Assembly (NCBI RefSeq): GCF_000003195.3
Contig: NC_012878.2
Coordinates: 18,762,641-18,826,640, forward strand
DNA length: 64,000 nucleotides
Direction: 5' to 3'
Source of the DNA: Sorghum bicolor
Lineage: Eukaryota; Streptophyta; Magnoliopsida; Poales; Poaceae
In this document: one piece after another, positions 1 to 11,800 of the stretch
Layout of the letters: each line of letters starts with the position of its first letter
Numbering within the stretch: the stretch's first letter is position 1
The notes under the pieces: generated by a model
Databases searched by the model: none
What the model was told of the DNA's origin: nothing
Seen by the model: the letters and a program-made list of their open reading frames with translations, nothing else
Made by a program: the position numbers and the translations under genes

Positions 1-123
1 ATTAATACCGATGTAGCATTTTAACCGGGAAGTATTCCAGGTATCGTTATTTATATTTTTACCACTGGGAAGGGATTGTTAAACATCAATGTTGAATATA
101 GAATGGAATATAGAATTGAGTAT
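1..123 (-). mobile_element. Athila-like LTR fragment, left part (reverse)
   Basis: This AT-rich stretch resembles the reverse complement of about 62030-62170 in the Athila-like LTR at 60764-62250, for example around the shared words for 'agtattccaggta'. It is one part of a reverse-oriented LTR that continues at 28893-30233; the LARD-like element at 124-28887 separates the two parts. No coding sequence is seen. The outer end of this LTR lies beyond the window. Confidence 0.65.
119..123. repeat. Target-site duplication AGTAT, left copy
   Basis: AGTAT directly precedes the LARD-like 5' LTR and is repeated at 28888-28892 directly after the 3' LTR. A matching 5-bp duplication on both flanks shows that everything between them, apart from later nested insertions, entered as one retrotransposon. 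Confidence 0.9.
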
Positions 124-1518
124 CGTAACACCCTAGGTGTTTGTCACTTGCTAAGTACTAGGTTTGAGTTCAAACATGACAAGTTCAATGGTAATAAAGA
201 GGTCAAAGTCAATCTATGAAAGTAAACCCCAACTTGGGCTTGGTGGATGCAACCTTGCTTGCATATATGCCTTTTTAAAAGGTATGCTTTGATGATGCTA
301 ATGGAACCTTTTTCATGTGTCCTATATCCATCCCAATCTATGTTGGTCTCTGGAAAGGTTTGGTTAAGTTTGGAATCAAGAAGTCACTTGAAATGATAAG
401 TTATATCATTGTTGGAATGACTCTATTAAGGAAATGGAATCATGGGTCATGAACCAACCCTTGCAAACTTGCTCATATGACTCTTGATGAATTATACAAC
501 AAAAGTCATGAAGGGTTCATGTTGAGCTTATGTCAAGAAAATGCTTCAATTGGCCTAAAATCCTATTTGGAGCTTTATCGGGTTACTGCATTGACCAAAG
601 TGAAAGATTGACTTCTGTTGAAGTTATGAGGTTTGACCCTAAATGAAAGTTGTAGTTTCGCTTGTGTAGAAGAAACTTTATTCAAGGGTCAAGAACCAAA
701 TCAGTATGTAAATAGTTCAAACAGAGGCTCCAAGTTCGAATCAGCTGCTGCTTTTTAGCCCTAAGAAATAATTCTAAGTCCCGAAAAGTGACAGCAGCAA
801 GTTAGCTTCTTTGTGACATTATATTATCCAAATTCATATAGTAACACAGTTGGATTCCTTAATATGAGTTGGAGTACTCTTCTTAATGAAAGCAATGGAT
901 CAAGTATCATCAAATTTGGAGTTCATTTGGATATCTAAAAGTAGCTCCCAAAACAGCAAAAGATTAATTTATTGCTAAACGGACGTCGACCCGTTGGCAT
1001 GCCGCGTTCTCGTGTTTTTGTTAAGCAACTAAAGTTGGTCCAAGAATAAAAGTGGTGGACAATTACTTGGAGAAGGTCATGTAAAAAGTTGCATCAAGTT
1101 TGACATGGTTTGGATCATCAATTCTTGGTTTTGCTAATCACCGTCAATACGTTGACACTTATGACTTGGCATCTAATTATCTCTTAATCTGTTGGTCTAA
1201 TGATCTTGGTGTGTTAATCAAAGTTGTAGTGCACGACGTGGTGAACAAACTTCGTTTTAGGCCCAAGGTCCAATTCAGCCCGGAGCAAGCCCAAACCGGC
1301 GTCCCACCTTCCCTACTTTGCTGCACGCCACGTGCTCGATGGAATGGCTCCGTGGCGTTCATGCATGGACTGGCACCCCACCTCCATTGCCACACGCTGC
1401 CCTGCTCTCTGCGCCTCCAGAAGTGGGCGCTGCGCTCCCTACTTCTCCCTGCTCTCACTCTCTGCCCTCGCTCGCTCCTCCTTCGCTCGGTGCTCGCCTT
1501 GCTGCTCGCGCCGTCGCC

Positions 1519-2028
1519 ATGGCCGCCGTGGAAGCTCCTGCCGCCGCGTTCTCGCTGCTCCGGACCTCCTCACTCCCTGCAAGCGTCGTCAGTAGCTTCG
1601 CCTCCATCTCCTACATCTCGTGCTCGCGCTCGCCGTCCGAATCCGTCGCCGTGGTCGCCGGCGTGCCGCCGCCGCCGCCGCCGTCGGTGTGCGTGCGTGG
1701 CCGGACCGCCACGGACCACCTTTGGCCGAGCCGTGGCCACCTTCGGGTGCGGCTCATTGCCCTGATGTTTCCCCACCCCTCCATCGCCGCCGACGAGGCT
1801 CCGATGGGCCGGAACAGGAAGCTCCGGCGAGTCTCCCCTGTTCTGTTCGCGACCAGGGACCTCGGGCTCAAATTCATCAAAAGTGAGGGGTTCAAATGTG
1901 AAGTCATGACACATGTGAATAGTACCTGCAGGGATCTCTCGGGTGTAGTTTGTTTTGCGGATAACTTAAGGGTCTCTGTGCAAATCTGTTTTTCTTTCAT
2001 ATGGCTGAAGTTTGGAAAATCATCATAA
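1519..2028 (+). CDS. Possible LTR-encoded ORF in a GC-rich island (unknown)
   Basis: An ATG in very good context (gccATGGcc) opens 169 codons inside the LTR. The N-terminus is rich in Ala, Ser and Val, followed by a run of six prolines and a basic middle; the C-terminal third, past about 1870, falls in AT-rich sequence and looks like random extension. The ORF is kept in the other LTR at 25189-25698. The surrounding 1290-1870 is far richer in G and C than the flanks, as in a grass first exon. It could be a captured host fragment, an LTR leader peptide, or chance in GC-rich DNA where stops are rare. I recognise no domain. Confidence 0.2.
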   Translation: MAAVEAPAAAFSLLRTSSLPASVVSSFASISYISCSRSPSESVAVVAGVPPPPPPSVCVRGRTATDHLWPSRGHLRVRLIALMFPHPSIAADEAPMGRNRKLRRVSPVLFATRDLGLKFIKSEGFKCEVMTHVNSTCRDLSGVVCFADNLRVSVQICFSFIWLKFGKSS

Positions 2029-4229
2029 ATTGTAGAAAAATCGTAAAATAGCAAATGTGGACTTTTTGGAATCCTTGTGAAATTCTATATGCAGTAGATC
2101 TATAATATGGCATGGTTTAGTTTGAAGTTTTAGTCGTAAAAATAGATTTATGCAGTTAGATTTTAAATTGCTTGTTATATTTGTCTTTTTCATAACTGCT
2201 GTGTTGTTGCCCAAATAAATGTGAAAATATTGTGACATGTTTTTCATATGGTATTTGATGGCTGGTAATAGGTTCATGAATTTAGGAACAATATATTAAG
2301 AGTTATAAAAATAACAAATGTCATGTGTTGCTTTGCTCCTATTCTGAGTGGATCTGCATGTTTGTATTGTTTGGCTCAGTTAAGTTGTGAATCTTGCCTG
2401 GATAAAAATATATAAGTTTTAGTACTTTTCATAAGCTTTCCAAAAAGATAAATAGCACAATTTTTGGCTAAGCACATGTTTAGTTATAGTAGTTTAAAGT
2501 ACTGTTCCAGTTTCTGTCTAAACCCAGACAGAATTGCATTGTTTGTAATGTAAGACCTTGTTAGTGGTATATTTAGCTCTAGATGTTTATAACAAAGTTG
2601 TTCACAATTTAGTAAGATTTCTAGAAAGTACACAACCATAAATTATGGACATGTGAAACTCAAGTTATGGGTGTTTAATGTAGCATGACAGATTCTGTCT
2701 GTGTTTTGGACAGAGATATCTTCATGGGATTAATTGACCTTGTTAACTCTAGATTCATATTTAGATGATAATAAGAAAGTTGTAGGTAACTTTATAAGCT
2801 TTCCAAAAATATAAGAATCATGTTGGCTGGAGGTCGACAACTCCAGTTATGCTTCCTGGAATTGCCTATCAGTTTTCAGTTGTAATTGTACTTCTACTGT
2901 TTGGCAGCATGAGCAGTTTTGATTGTGCAATTAATTCCATGATATAAATTATGTTTTCTGTGAAACTTGTATATAGAAAAGATGTAGATAACTTACTAAT
3001 ATATCGTGTTGTAAAGTTTCATGTCATTTGGCTAAGTGGTTTGTGAGTTACAGTAGTATGAAGTTCGTCCTTTGAATTGCTTGTTCTCTGGAAATTCCTG
3101 GACCAGATTATATGGTCATGCATGTTTGATTTGGTTAACTTGTTAATCATACTGATATGATTAAAGATGAATTGTAGATAATTCTATATTCTTTCCAGAA
3201 TGTCCAATTGCATAGTTTTTGGAGTTGTGTAACTCCAGTTATGATTTAATTACTGAGTTGCTGCATGTATATCCAGAGTTTGCTGAAATACATGAATGCT
3301 TGATTGCTTTACTTTGTGTGATCTAAGTATGATTCATGTCTCTAATGGTGATTTAAGTAATACACTTGTAAACTTGTTAAACTTGTGTCATGATTGATAT
3401 ATTTGCTCTATATAATTGGTTGTGTGATGTTAGCTAAATAACTTTAGATGCCTGTGTCTTGCATACTTTTATGTCATGCATGTTGTGTTATTATTCTTTA
3501 TATTCATGCACTTGCATCTTGCATCTCATTTAGGTGCGCTAGATGAATCACGTGAAGGTCTTGGTGTGGGAACAAACCCGAAGACGGTGTTGGATGGACC
3601 CACCCTGAAGGTGGAAGGACTAAGCAAGCGTTGTGACCTTAGATGTCACAAAGACGGAGCAACTAACTGAACTGACTCAGTGTTGATCCCAGGCAAGCCC
3701 CGGAGTATTATAAGTCTCCTACTACTTTTGAATGCAATTGAGAATATATGTTATATATGTATTGTTGCATTAAGTATAGGAGTTGGGTGAAACCCTTGCT
3801 GCATATATCACTCCTTGTCCAGCAAATATACATATAACCTTATGTAGATTCAGGATCGAATCAAAATGCTTAGCTATGCTTAGATCGGTAGAAGCCAGGT
3901 GATCTCCTGTCACCTGAGCCAGATAGGTGGACACCTGAAAAAGGTTGGCTATATATGCTATCATGGAAATAACCAAGTGATGAGGATGAATAATTGGAGA
4001 CCGGGCGGGACGATGATAGAGAAGTAACAAGACATGGAGGTCTTGGGTGCCTATCTATCCCCGCCAGTGTCGATTAAGGACCGATCATTGACGGCCCTCT
4101 TGTCATGTTGAATGCATGCCCCACACTTAGCTGGAAGGATAAGTCGTTCCGACCGCGAAGCCTGAGCACTATCCGGGCCGGGAATCGGCCCGATGTACGC
4201 GCTGTATTGGTGATGGGTGAGCGACATCA

Positions 4230-4759
4230 NNNNNNNNNNNNNNNNNNNNNNNNNNNNNNNNNNNNNNNNNNNNNNNNNNNNNNNNNNNNNNNNNNNNNNN
4301 NNNNNNNNNNNNNNNNNNNNNNNNNNNNNNNNNNNNNNNNNNNNNNNNNNNNNNNNNNNNNNNNNNNNNNNNNNNNNNNNNNNNNNNNNNNNNNNNNNNN
4401 NNNNNNNNNNNNNNNNNNNNNNNNNNNNNNNNNNNNNNNNNNNNNNNNNNNNNNNNNNNNNNNNNNNNNNNNNNNNNNNNNNNNNNNNNNNNNNNNNNNN
4501 NNNNNNNNNNNNNNNNNNNNNNNNNNNNNNNNNNNNNNNNNNNNNNNNNNNNNNNNNNNNNNNNNNNNNNNNNNNNNNNNNNNNNNNNNNNNNNNNNNNN
4601 NNNNNNNNNNNNNNNNNNNNNNNNNNNNNNNNNNNNNNNNNNNNNNNNNNNNNNNNNNNNNNNNNNNNNNNNNNNNNNNNNNNNNNNNNNNNNNNNNNNN
4701 NNNNNNNNNNNNNNNNNNNNNNNNNNNNNNNNNNNNNNNNNNNNNNNNNNNNNNNNNNN
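4230..4759. other. Assembly gap (530 N) inside the 5' LTR
   Basis: A run of N interrupts the LTR. The matching part of the 3' LTR (about 27885-28136) is only ~250 bp, so the gap length is likely an estimate or padding. Reading frames across the N run are meaningless. Confidence 0.98.
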
Positions 4760-5510
4760 AATGTTTATGGAACACTTGGATGGTTATGGTATGATGATGA
4801 TGTTGGAAATGGCACATCAAATATGGGTACTACTGTTGTATCTTAATCAAGTGATTGCTCTAGTACAGGTGCTAATATAGATGACAGGTAATGATTATTA
4901 ACTTGAGCTAAATACCTGAAAAGTTACTTACCTGTAACCTAAGCTTTTTATGCAAAAAGTGTTGTCAAGCTAGCCCCACCAATAAAGCCTTGCATACTCC
5001 TTGGTGTCATATTATTTCTGGTTTATGACGGGTAAGTCTAGCTGAGTACCTTCTCGTACTCAGGGTTTATTCCCACTTGTTGCAGGTTGTGATGTATCAT
5101 GGCTACTGCAAGAGTTGGATGACTCCTACCGTATTTGAGGAGTAAGATCATGGGCATGATCCTTCTTAGTTACCTCATCTATACTGCTTTTGTTGGAATT
5201 GACCTGGATACTGGCATGTATTTGAAATAAGGGCAATATTAGTTTCAAATTACTTCGCTTCCGCTACTTTTCAACTTTAGTGGTAATAACTATCTTGAAC
5301 TCTGATGTATATCAAACTACTTGTGAAATGGATGTAACATGTGACTTGTTATGTTGAATCACTACGATCTTGGCTTGTAAGATGGTTGGTTTGAAATCCC
5401 TCGTGATTTCACGGACTACCGGGTTTATGAGAGTTCGATTATGTTAAAGCAACTGCTTTGGCGGGAGTTTTTCATAGTTGATCTCTTGTAAATTGGGCGG
5501 TTCTGTTACA

Positions 5511-5826
5511 GCTGGTATCAGAGCAAGGTTCAACATTAAACTTGTCATATGTGTATTTAAAACAAAAGATTTTGTTTTCTAAAATTAGTTTTTGACAACT
5601 TATAGCTATTATAGATAAAGGTGTGTTCAAATCTAAAAAGGTTTTATCTAAGTATGCCAGTGGTCATGTCCTTTATGCCCAATTAAGGACACTTAGGTGG
5701 CTTATTTAAGTACTGACTTGGGGGTTTATGCATCATATTTCTATTTCGTTGCTCATACGGCGTGCAATAGTATGAGTGCCATTCATTTGAATGGTAATGT
5801 ATGGATCATTTTTCCTCTACGCCTTG
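5511..5826 (+). other. LARD interior, left part, non-coding
   Basis: This 316-bp untranslated leader follows the primer site. It is AT-rich with no credible ORF. It continues at 20468 after the nested Tat element, which interrupted it at GTAAG. Confidence 0.8.
5513..5524 (+). other. Primer-binding site, tRNA-iMet type
   Basis: TGGTATCAGAGC lies two bases after the end of the LARD 5' LTR. This word is complementary to the 3' end of plant initiator methionine tRNA and is the usual primer site of many plant LTR retrotransposons. It fixes the element orientation as plus. Confidence 0.92.
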
Positions 5827-5831
5827 GTAAG
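5827..5831. repeat. Target-site duplication GTAAG, left copy
   Basis: GTAAG precedes the Tat 5' LTR and recurs at 20463-20467 directly after the Tat 3' LTR. The match shows that the three-LTR structure between them is bounded by a single integration event, or arose inside one. Confidence 0.92.
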
Positions 5832-6521
5832 TGTTGACACCATTTTTGGGCACGTGTCCAGGATGGCAGGACAGGGTGGCAGTACGATGCGGGTTGCTGG
5901 TAAGGATGGTTGCCGATGAGGGAAAGGTTGAACGTGACTAAGTTCTCAGACAGTAATATGGTGCCGATGTCCAAGTAAAAAGGGTCTGCCGATGACTATG
6001 GCAAGGGGATTGCCGATGACGCGAAGGGGGAGTCCGGGAGCTGCCAGTTGTCATGTGGAGGAGTTTCGGTTTGTCACGAAGGATGGTTTTATTATTTCCT
6101 TATGTTATTCGTATCGTTTTGTATACGGGTTCCGTGTAATTTGGAATTCGAATTCTAATCGTGTCTGGTCGTAGCTCTTTGAGCAGGGTATAAATATAAG
6201 CCCTAAGACCTTGTAATCAGGACATCTATCAATCAATCAAACACACGTTTTTACTCATATTCTAGCATTTACTTTTCGACGACTTCGTCATACGTTTTCT
6301 TTTTGTTACGAGTTCTTAGGAATTCGTCGACTCAAGCTCGGCGTATCCTTAAGTTCCGCGTGAGTACCTCTTAGCCGTGACATCCGGGCGCATCGCTGTT
6401 GTCAGGACTAAAGTATTCGAGTTATCACCTTTGCCGATAGTAAGGTCAAATCGGCTGGCACGCCTTAACATTCGAATCGGGTATTAGCCCTTTGTGTTTG
6501 CAGATCAGTTTTGCATCAACA
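5832..6521 (+). repeat. Tat 5' LTR
   Basis: This 690-bp LTR runs from TGTTGACACC to GCATCAACA. It differs from 19773-20462 by one base in the stretch around 6116 (cgtatcGtttt against cgtatcAtttt). It holds six copies of GCCGAT/ATCGGC (near 5912, 5963, 5988, 6012, 6433 and 6450) and a TATA box at 6189. Confidence 0.95.
6189..6198 (+). promoter_or_regulatory. LTR TATA box (TATAAATATA)
   Basis: TATAAATATA sits about two thirds into the LTR after GAGCAGGG and is repeated at 8460-8469 and 20130-20139 in the other LTR copies. Transcription would begin roughly 30 bp downstream and read through the primer site into gag. Confidence 0.8.
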
Positions 6522-6528
6522 CATCTTT

Positions 6529-6546
6529 TGGCACGCCCAGTGGGAC
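6529..6546 (+). other. Putative Tat primer-binding site
   Basis: TGGCACGCCCAGTGGGAC follows the 5' LTR end by seven bases and recurs after the internal LTR at 8800-8817. It has the position and TGG start expected of a primer-binding site. I do not assign the tRNA. Confidence 0.65.
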
Positions 6547-6567
6547 AGATTCAAGATCAAGATCAGC

Positions 6568-8139
6568 ATGTCGATCTCTGACCTCGATCAAGACAACGTC
6601 ATCCCCGTGACGGAAGCTAACCTTAAGGATGAGCAGAAGCAAGCTATTGCCCAAGCCATGGAAGAGTTCAAGCAGCAGTGCCTGAAGTCTTTCAGCATAA
6701 ACAGAAGCGGCGAAGTAGTCCAGAAAGATGCACTGCCGGCACCACGGCAGGTCACCTTCGACGCTAATCCTGGCAAGCTTCAAGACATGGTTGACAATGC
6801 CATCAATCGAGCGCTGATCAACCAAGCTGGTGTACTGTCTAACACGGTTTTCAACGCCGTGGCAAGAACTTTCAAGGAAGGACAAATCCCACCGGATTAT
6901 GTGGGCCCTTCCCATCATCAACCCACGGCACCAGAGGTCACGGCTCCATCGGCTGCCTTGACGAGTGCAAGTGCACAGTCTGCCATCCCTCCAAGTACAT
7001 TGGGGACTACTGGTGCACTGTCTATGCCGATGGCAACCAACCCACAAATTTCAGTTGGGCAGCATAAACTGACAACAGATATGTTGGCATCGGCAATGTC
7101 GGGGTTACCTCTTCCTCCCAACGGGTGGGGTTATGGTATGCCTCCAGAGTTGACTCCAGGAACATCACAGATAACTGACATGAGGGGCAAAACTCCTATA
7201 ACATCGGCACCTTCCAATGTGCCGGTGAACCAGAGTCCTCGGTTTACCACAACTACTACCGCAAGGCCTCACACTGGAAATCCTCAAGATCTAATGTTCC
7301 AGATGCCCAACGCATCGGCAGAGTCAATGCTGATGCAACAGAGGCCTATGGCCCAGTCGGGGTATGTCAATTCAACGACGATACCCAATTACCAGTCATC
7401 GGCAGCACCTATGCCGATGAACGCTAATAATGGATGGCTTGGACAGCAAGCCTTTCCACAGTCGCCCCAGCAGGGTTATCAGACTACGGGGTTCCAGCAA
7501 GGGCAGGTTTATCCCGGGTTCCAAGGTCAGGAAATTCCCAACCAGCCAATAAATTTTGGACAGCAACTCGGAGGACAGCCAATCGGTGGACAGCAGTTTG
7601 GTAGTCCGCAGATTGGAGGACAGGTGGCCAATACGATGTTCCATACAGGTCATGTCCCAAACAGACACGTGGAGGTTCGCCACCAAGTACCGGATCCGCA
7701 GCCGCCTCATCGGCAAGATGCCGATGCTTATTGGGCCGATAAGATTGCTGAAGTAATGAGGGAACAATTTGGGATAAAACCCAAAGTCAACACTTATTCT
7801 TATCGGACACCGTATCCTCCAGCGTATGATTTAATCCCGCTTCCACATCGATACAAGGTACCAGATTTTACAAAGTTTTCCGGACAGGACGACACGTCAA
7901 CCATGGAGCATGTCAACAGGTTCATTATTCAATGTGGAGAGGCTGGTAACAGGGACGAATTGAGGGTTCGTCTATTTTCGTCATCACTGTCTGGATCGGC
8001 CTTTACTTGGTTCATATCGTTACCTCCCAACTCAGTAATTACTTGGGCCGATCTAGAGAAGCAATTCCACAGATACTTCTTCTCAGGGGTTCATGAGAAG
8101 AAGATCACCGACTTGGTTAAGTTGAGGCAACGTAATGAC
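6568..8139 (+). pseudogene. gag: Duplicated, 3'-truncated Tat gag
   Basis: This is a nearly identical copy of the first ~1.57 kb of the full gag at 8839. By eye about half a dozen bases differ, e.g. S for N just before the start, G for W in the 'NGWGYG' segment, and E for G in 'GQEIPNQ'. It carries the Gln/Pro/Gly-rich N-terminal part and the first half of the retrotransposon gag domain, then stops matching after cgtaatgac at 8139. It is fused there to LTR sequence, so the frame ends at a TAA at 8173-8175. The zinc knuckle and everything after it are missing. It could give a truncated Gag, but nothing shows that it does. Confidence 0.9.
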
Positions 8140-8792
8140 AGGACAGGGTGGCAGTACGATGCGGGTTGCTGGTAAGGATGGTTGCCGATGAGGGAAAGGT
8201 TGAACGTGACTAAGTTCTCAGACAGTAATATGGTGCCGATGTCCAAGTAAAAAGGGTCTGCCGATGATATGGCAAGGGGATTGCCGATGACGCGAAGGGG
8301 GAGTCCGGGAGCTGCCAGTTGTCATGTGGAGGAGTTTCGGTTTGTCACGAAGGATGGTTTTATTATTTCCTTATGTTATTCGTATCGTTTTGTATACGGG
8401 TTCCGTGTAATTTGGAATTCGAATTCTAATCGTGTCTGGTCGTAGCTCTTTGAGCAGGGTATAAATATAAGCCCTAAGACCTTGTAATCAGGACATCTAT
8501 CAATCAATCAAACACACGTTTTTACTTATATTCTAGCATTTACTTTTCGACGACTTCGTCATACGTTTTCTTTTTGTTACGAGTTCTTAGGAATTCGTCG
8601 ACTCAAGCTCGGCGTATCCTTAAGTTCCGCGTGAGTACCTCTTAGCCGTGACATCCGGGCGCATCGCTGTTGTCAGGACTAAAGTATTCGAGTTATCACC
8701 TTTGCCGATAGTAAGGTCAAATCGGCTGGCACGCCTTAACATTCGAATCGGGTATTAGCCCTTTGTGTTTGCAGATCAGTTTTGCATCAACA
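8140..8792 (+). repeat. Internal Tat LTR lacking its first 36 bp
   Basis: This 653-bp sequence matches 5868-6521 of the 5' LTR, starting abruptly at aggacaggg and ending at GCATCAACA. It has a one-base deletion (gatgatatgg for gatgactatgg) and one substitution (actTatattc) that neither outer LTR shares. The TATA box and primer site are intact, so it might still promote transcription of the full gag-pol behind it. Confidence 0.93.
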
Positions 8793-8838
8793 CATCTTTT
8801 GGCACGCCCAGTGGGACAGATTCAAGATCAAGATCAAC

Positions 8839-11800
8839 ATGTCGATCTCTGACCTCGATCAAGACAACGTCATCCCCGTGACGGAAGCTAACCTTAAGGA
8901 TGAGCAGAAGCAAGCTATTGCCCAAGCCATGGAAGAGTTCAAGCAGCAGTGCCTGAAGTCTTTCAGCATAAACAGGAGCGGCGAAGTAGTCCAGAAAGAT
9001 GCACTGCCGGCACCACGGCAGGTCACCTTCGACGCTAATCCTGGCAAGCTTCAAGACATGGTTGACAATGCCATCAATCGAGCGCTGATCAACCAAGCTG
9101 GTGTACTGTCTAACACGGTTTTCAACGCCGTGGCAAGAACTTTCAAGGAAGGACAAATCCCACCGGATTATGTGGGCCCTTCCCATCATCAACCCACGGC
9201 ACCAGAGGTCACGGCTCCATCGGCTGCCTTGACGAGTGCAAGTGCACAGTCTGCCATCCCTCCAAGTACATTGGGGACTACTGGTGCACTGTCTATGCCG
9301 ATGGCAACCAACCCACAAATTTCAGTTGGGCAGCATAAACTGACAACAGATATGTTGGCATCGGCAATGTCGGGGTTACCTCTTCCTCCCAACTGGTGGG
9401 GTTATGGTATGCCTCCAGAGTTGACTCCAGGAACATCACAGATAACTGACATGAGGGGCAAAACTCCTATAACATCGGCACCTTCCAATGTGCCGGTGAA
9501 CCAGAGTCCTCGGTTTACCACAACTACTACCGCAAGGCCTCACACTGGAAATCCTCAAGATCTAATGTTCCAGATGCCCAACGCATCGGCAGAGTCAATG
9601 CTGATGCAACAGAGGCCTATGGCCCAGTCGGGGTATGTCAATTCAACGACGATACCCAATTACCAGTCATCGGCAGCACCTATGCCGATGAACGCTAATA
9701 ATGGATGGCTTGGACAGCAAGCCTTTCCACAGTCGCCCCAGCAGGGTTATCAGACTACGGGGTTCCAGCAAGGGCAGGTTTATCCCGGGTTCCAAGGTCA
9801 GGGAATTCCCAACCAGCCAATAAATTTTGGACAGCAACTCGGAGGACAGCCAATCGGTGGACAGCAGTTTGGTAGTCCGCAGATTGGAGGACAGGTGGCC
9901 AATACGATGTTCCATACAGGTCACGTCCCAAACAGACACGTGGAGGTTCGCCACCAAGTACCGGATCCGCAGCCGCCTCATCGGCAAGATGCCGATGCTT
10001 ATTGGGCCGATAAGATTGCTGAAGTAATGAGGGAACAATTTGGGATAAAACCCAAAGTCAACACTTATTCTTATCGGACACCGTATCCTCCAGCGTATGA
10101 TTTGATCCCGCTTCCACATCGATACAAGGTACCAGATTTTACAAAGTTTTCCGGACAGGACGACACGTCAACCATGGAGCATGTCAACAGGTTCATTATT
10201 CAATGTGGAGAGGCTGGTAACAGGGACGAATTGAGGGTTCGTCTATTTTCGTCATCACTGTCTGGATCGGCCTTTACTTGGTTCATATCGTTACCTCCCA
10301 ACTCAGTAATTACTTGGGCCGATCTAGAGAAGCAATTCCACAGATACTTCTTCTCAGGGGTTCATGAGAAGAAGATCACCGACTTGGTTAAGTTGAGGCA
10401 ACGTAATGACGAGTCGGTTGAGGGATTTGTGCAGAGGATACGAGAGGTCAAGAATAAATGCTATAGCCTGGTTCTGGATGATCGGCAGCTAGCCGATTTG
10501 GCTTTCCAGGGTTTGTTGCCACATATCAGGGATAAGTATGCATCTCAAGAGTTCGAGAGTTTAAGTCATTTGGTGCAGAGGATATCTGATCAAGACATCA
10601 AGCCTTTCGAGCCTAAGAGGGCATGGAATAAGAAAGTGTCATTTGTTGACGAAGCAGCAAGCTCAGATTCCGATGAGGAACCAGTAATCGGTTTGGCAGA
10701 GTGGGTAAAAAACAAGAAGCCAATGTCTTGTCCTTTTGGGCAGAAAGAACCAGAGAAGTTTGCCTTTGACACCGCCAAGGCCGATAGGATATTTGACTTT
10801 CTACTTCAGGAAGGTCAGATCAAACTGTCACCTAACCATGTGATCCCGTCGGCAGAAGAGTTGAAGAGGATGAGATATTGCAAGTGGCATAATGCAACTT
10901 CACATGACACCAACGAGTGCAAAGTATTCAGACAACAGCTGCAATCGGCTATAGAGTCGGGGAGAATCAAGTTTGACAGTTCTAAAGCCCAGAAGCCGAT
11001 GAAGATAGACCAACATCCTTTCCCGACAAACATGTTGGACGCTAAGGGGAAGGCTAAGGTCTTAACATCGGAGACAGCTGAGAAGAGTGCATCGGTAGAT
11101 CCTCGGCATCAAGTTACTACCGCCGATGCAAGAAGTAAGGGCTTGGTCCAGGAAGGAGCTAGCTCAGGAAGACTTCCTCGGTCTGGTATTGTTATAACTC
11201 ATAGAAGGCCTCGAGAGAGATGGCAACAACGGGAAGATCAATATCGGCGCCAGCAGGAAGATTATCAACGGGAGGAAGAAAGACGCCGACAGGAGTGGAA
11301 TCGGCACAGGGATCATTGGAGTTGCCCATTCTTCATCCATTGTTGGGAGGAAAATATCAAGCTTCCTACTGTCAGAGACTGCCCTGAATGCAACGGTTAT
11401 GATCGGTACGATAGGAACGATCGGCGTTATCGTGATGATGAACGGCGATTTAATGGGCCAATCAGAGGAAGAGCGTCAGTTCATGATCGGCTGGGGGGCA
11501 GGCTTAGTGTTCGCAATCGGCTCGGTGACCGTGTCCAGTATTTTCCCAGGAACCAGGAAGAGCTTGAGGAAATGGCTAATGCGCGGGTTCCCGATGAGTT
11601 CATATTTTGCAGAGATGCTAACACACATCGTATGGAGTCAAGGGAGAACCGACGCCCGGCAGTAAGGCAAAGGCCACTTCCTCCATGGTGCCCTCAAGGA
11701 TTAACCAAGACACAGAAAAGGAGGTTGCAACGAGAAAGGCAGGAGGAGTTAAATAAAGGAGAGAGTTCTGAAAATCGGCAGCTGGCAGACACTAAGAAGG

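Larger units (their letters stand above)
124..5510 (+). repeat. LARD-like 5' LTR
   Basis: The 5' long terminal repeat runs from the mutated TG (CG at 124-125) to TGTTACA at 5510. It is collinear with 23794-28887, with only a few tens of differences seen by eye, such as single substitutions near 197 and 413 and a small indel near 3440. Its first kilobase is AT-rich, 1290-1870 is strongly GC-rich, and 2030-3500 is AT-rich with no convincing coding sequence. It contains the assembly gap at 4230-4759. The 3' LTR is 5094 bp, so the true length here is probably close to that. Confidence 0.9.

Noticed and set aside
1100..2277. Several overlapping long frames on both strands in the GC-rich LTR part
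   Set aside because: Stop codons are rare in GC-rich DNA; frames overlap each other on both strands and lack domains. Only the strong-context ATG at 1519 was kept, at low confidence.
4105..4846. Frames spanning 4230-4759
   Set aside because: They are made of N and have no meaning.
8140..8792. The internal Tat LTR as an independent solo-LTR insertion
   Set aside because: It lacks its first 36 bp and has no target duplication; the sequence on its right is a full gag start with primer site, so it belongs to a rearranged element.
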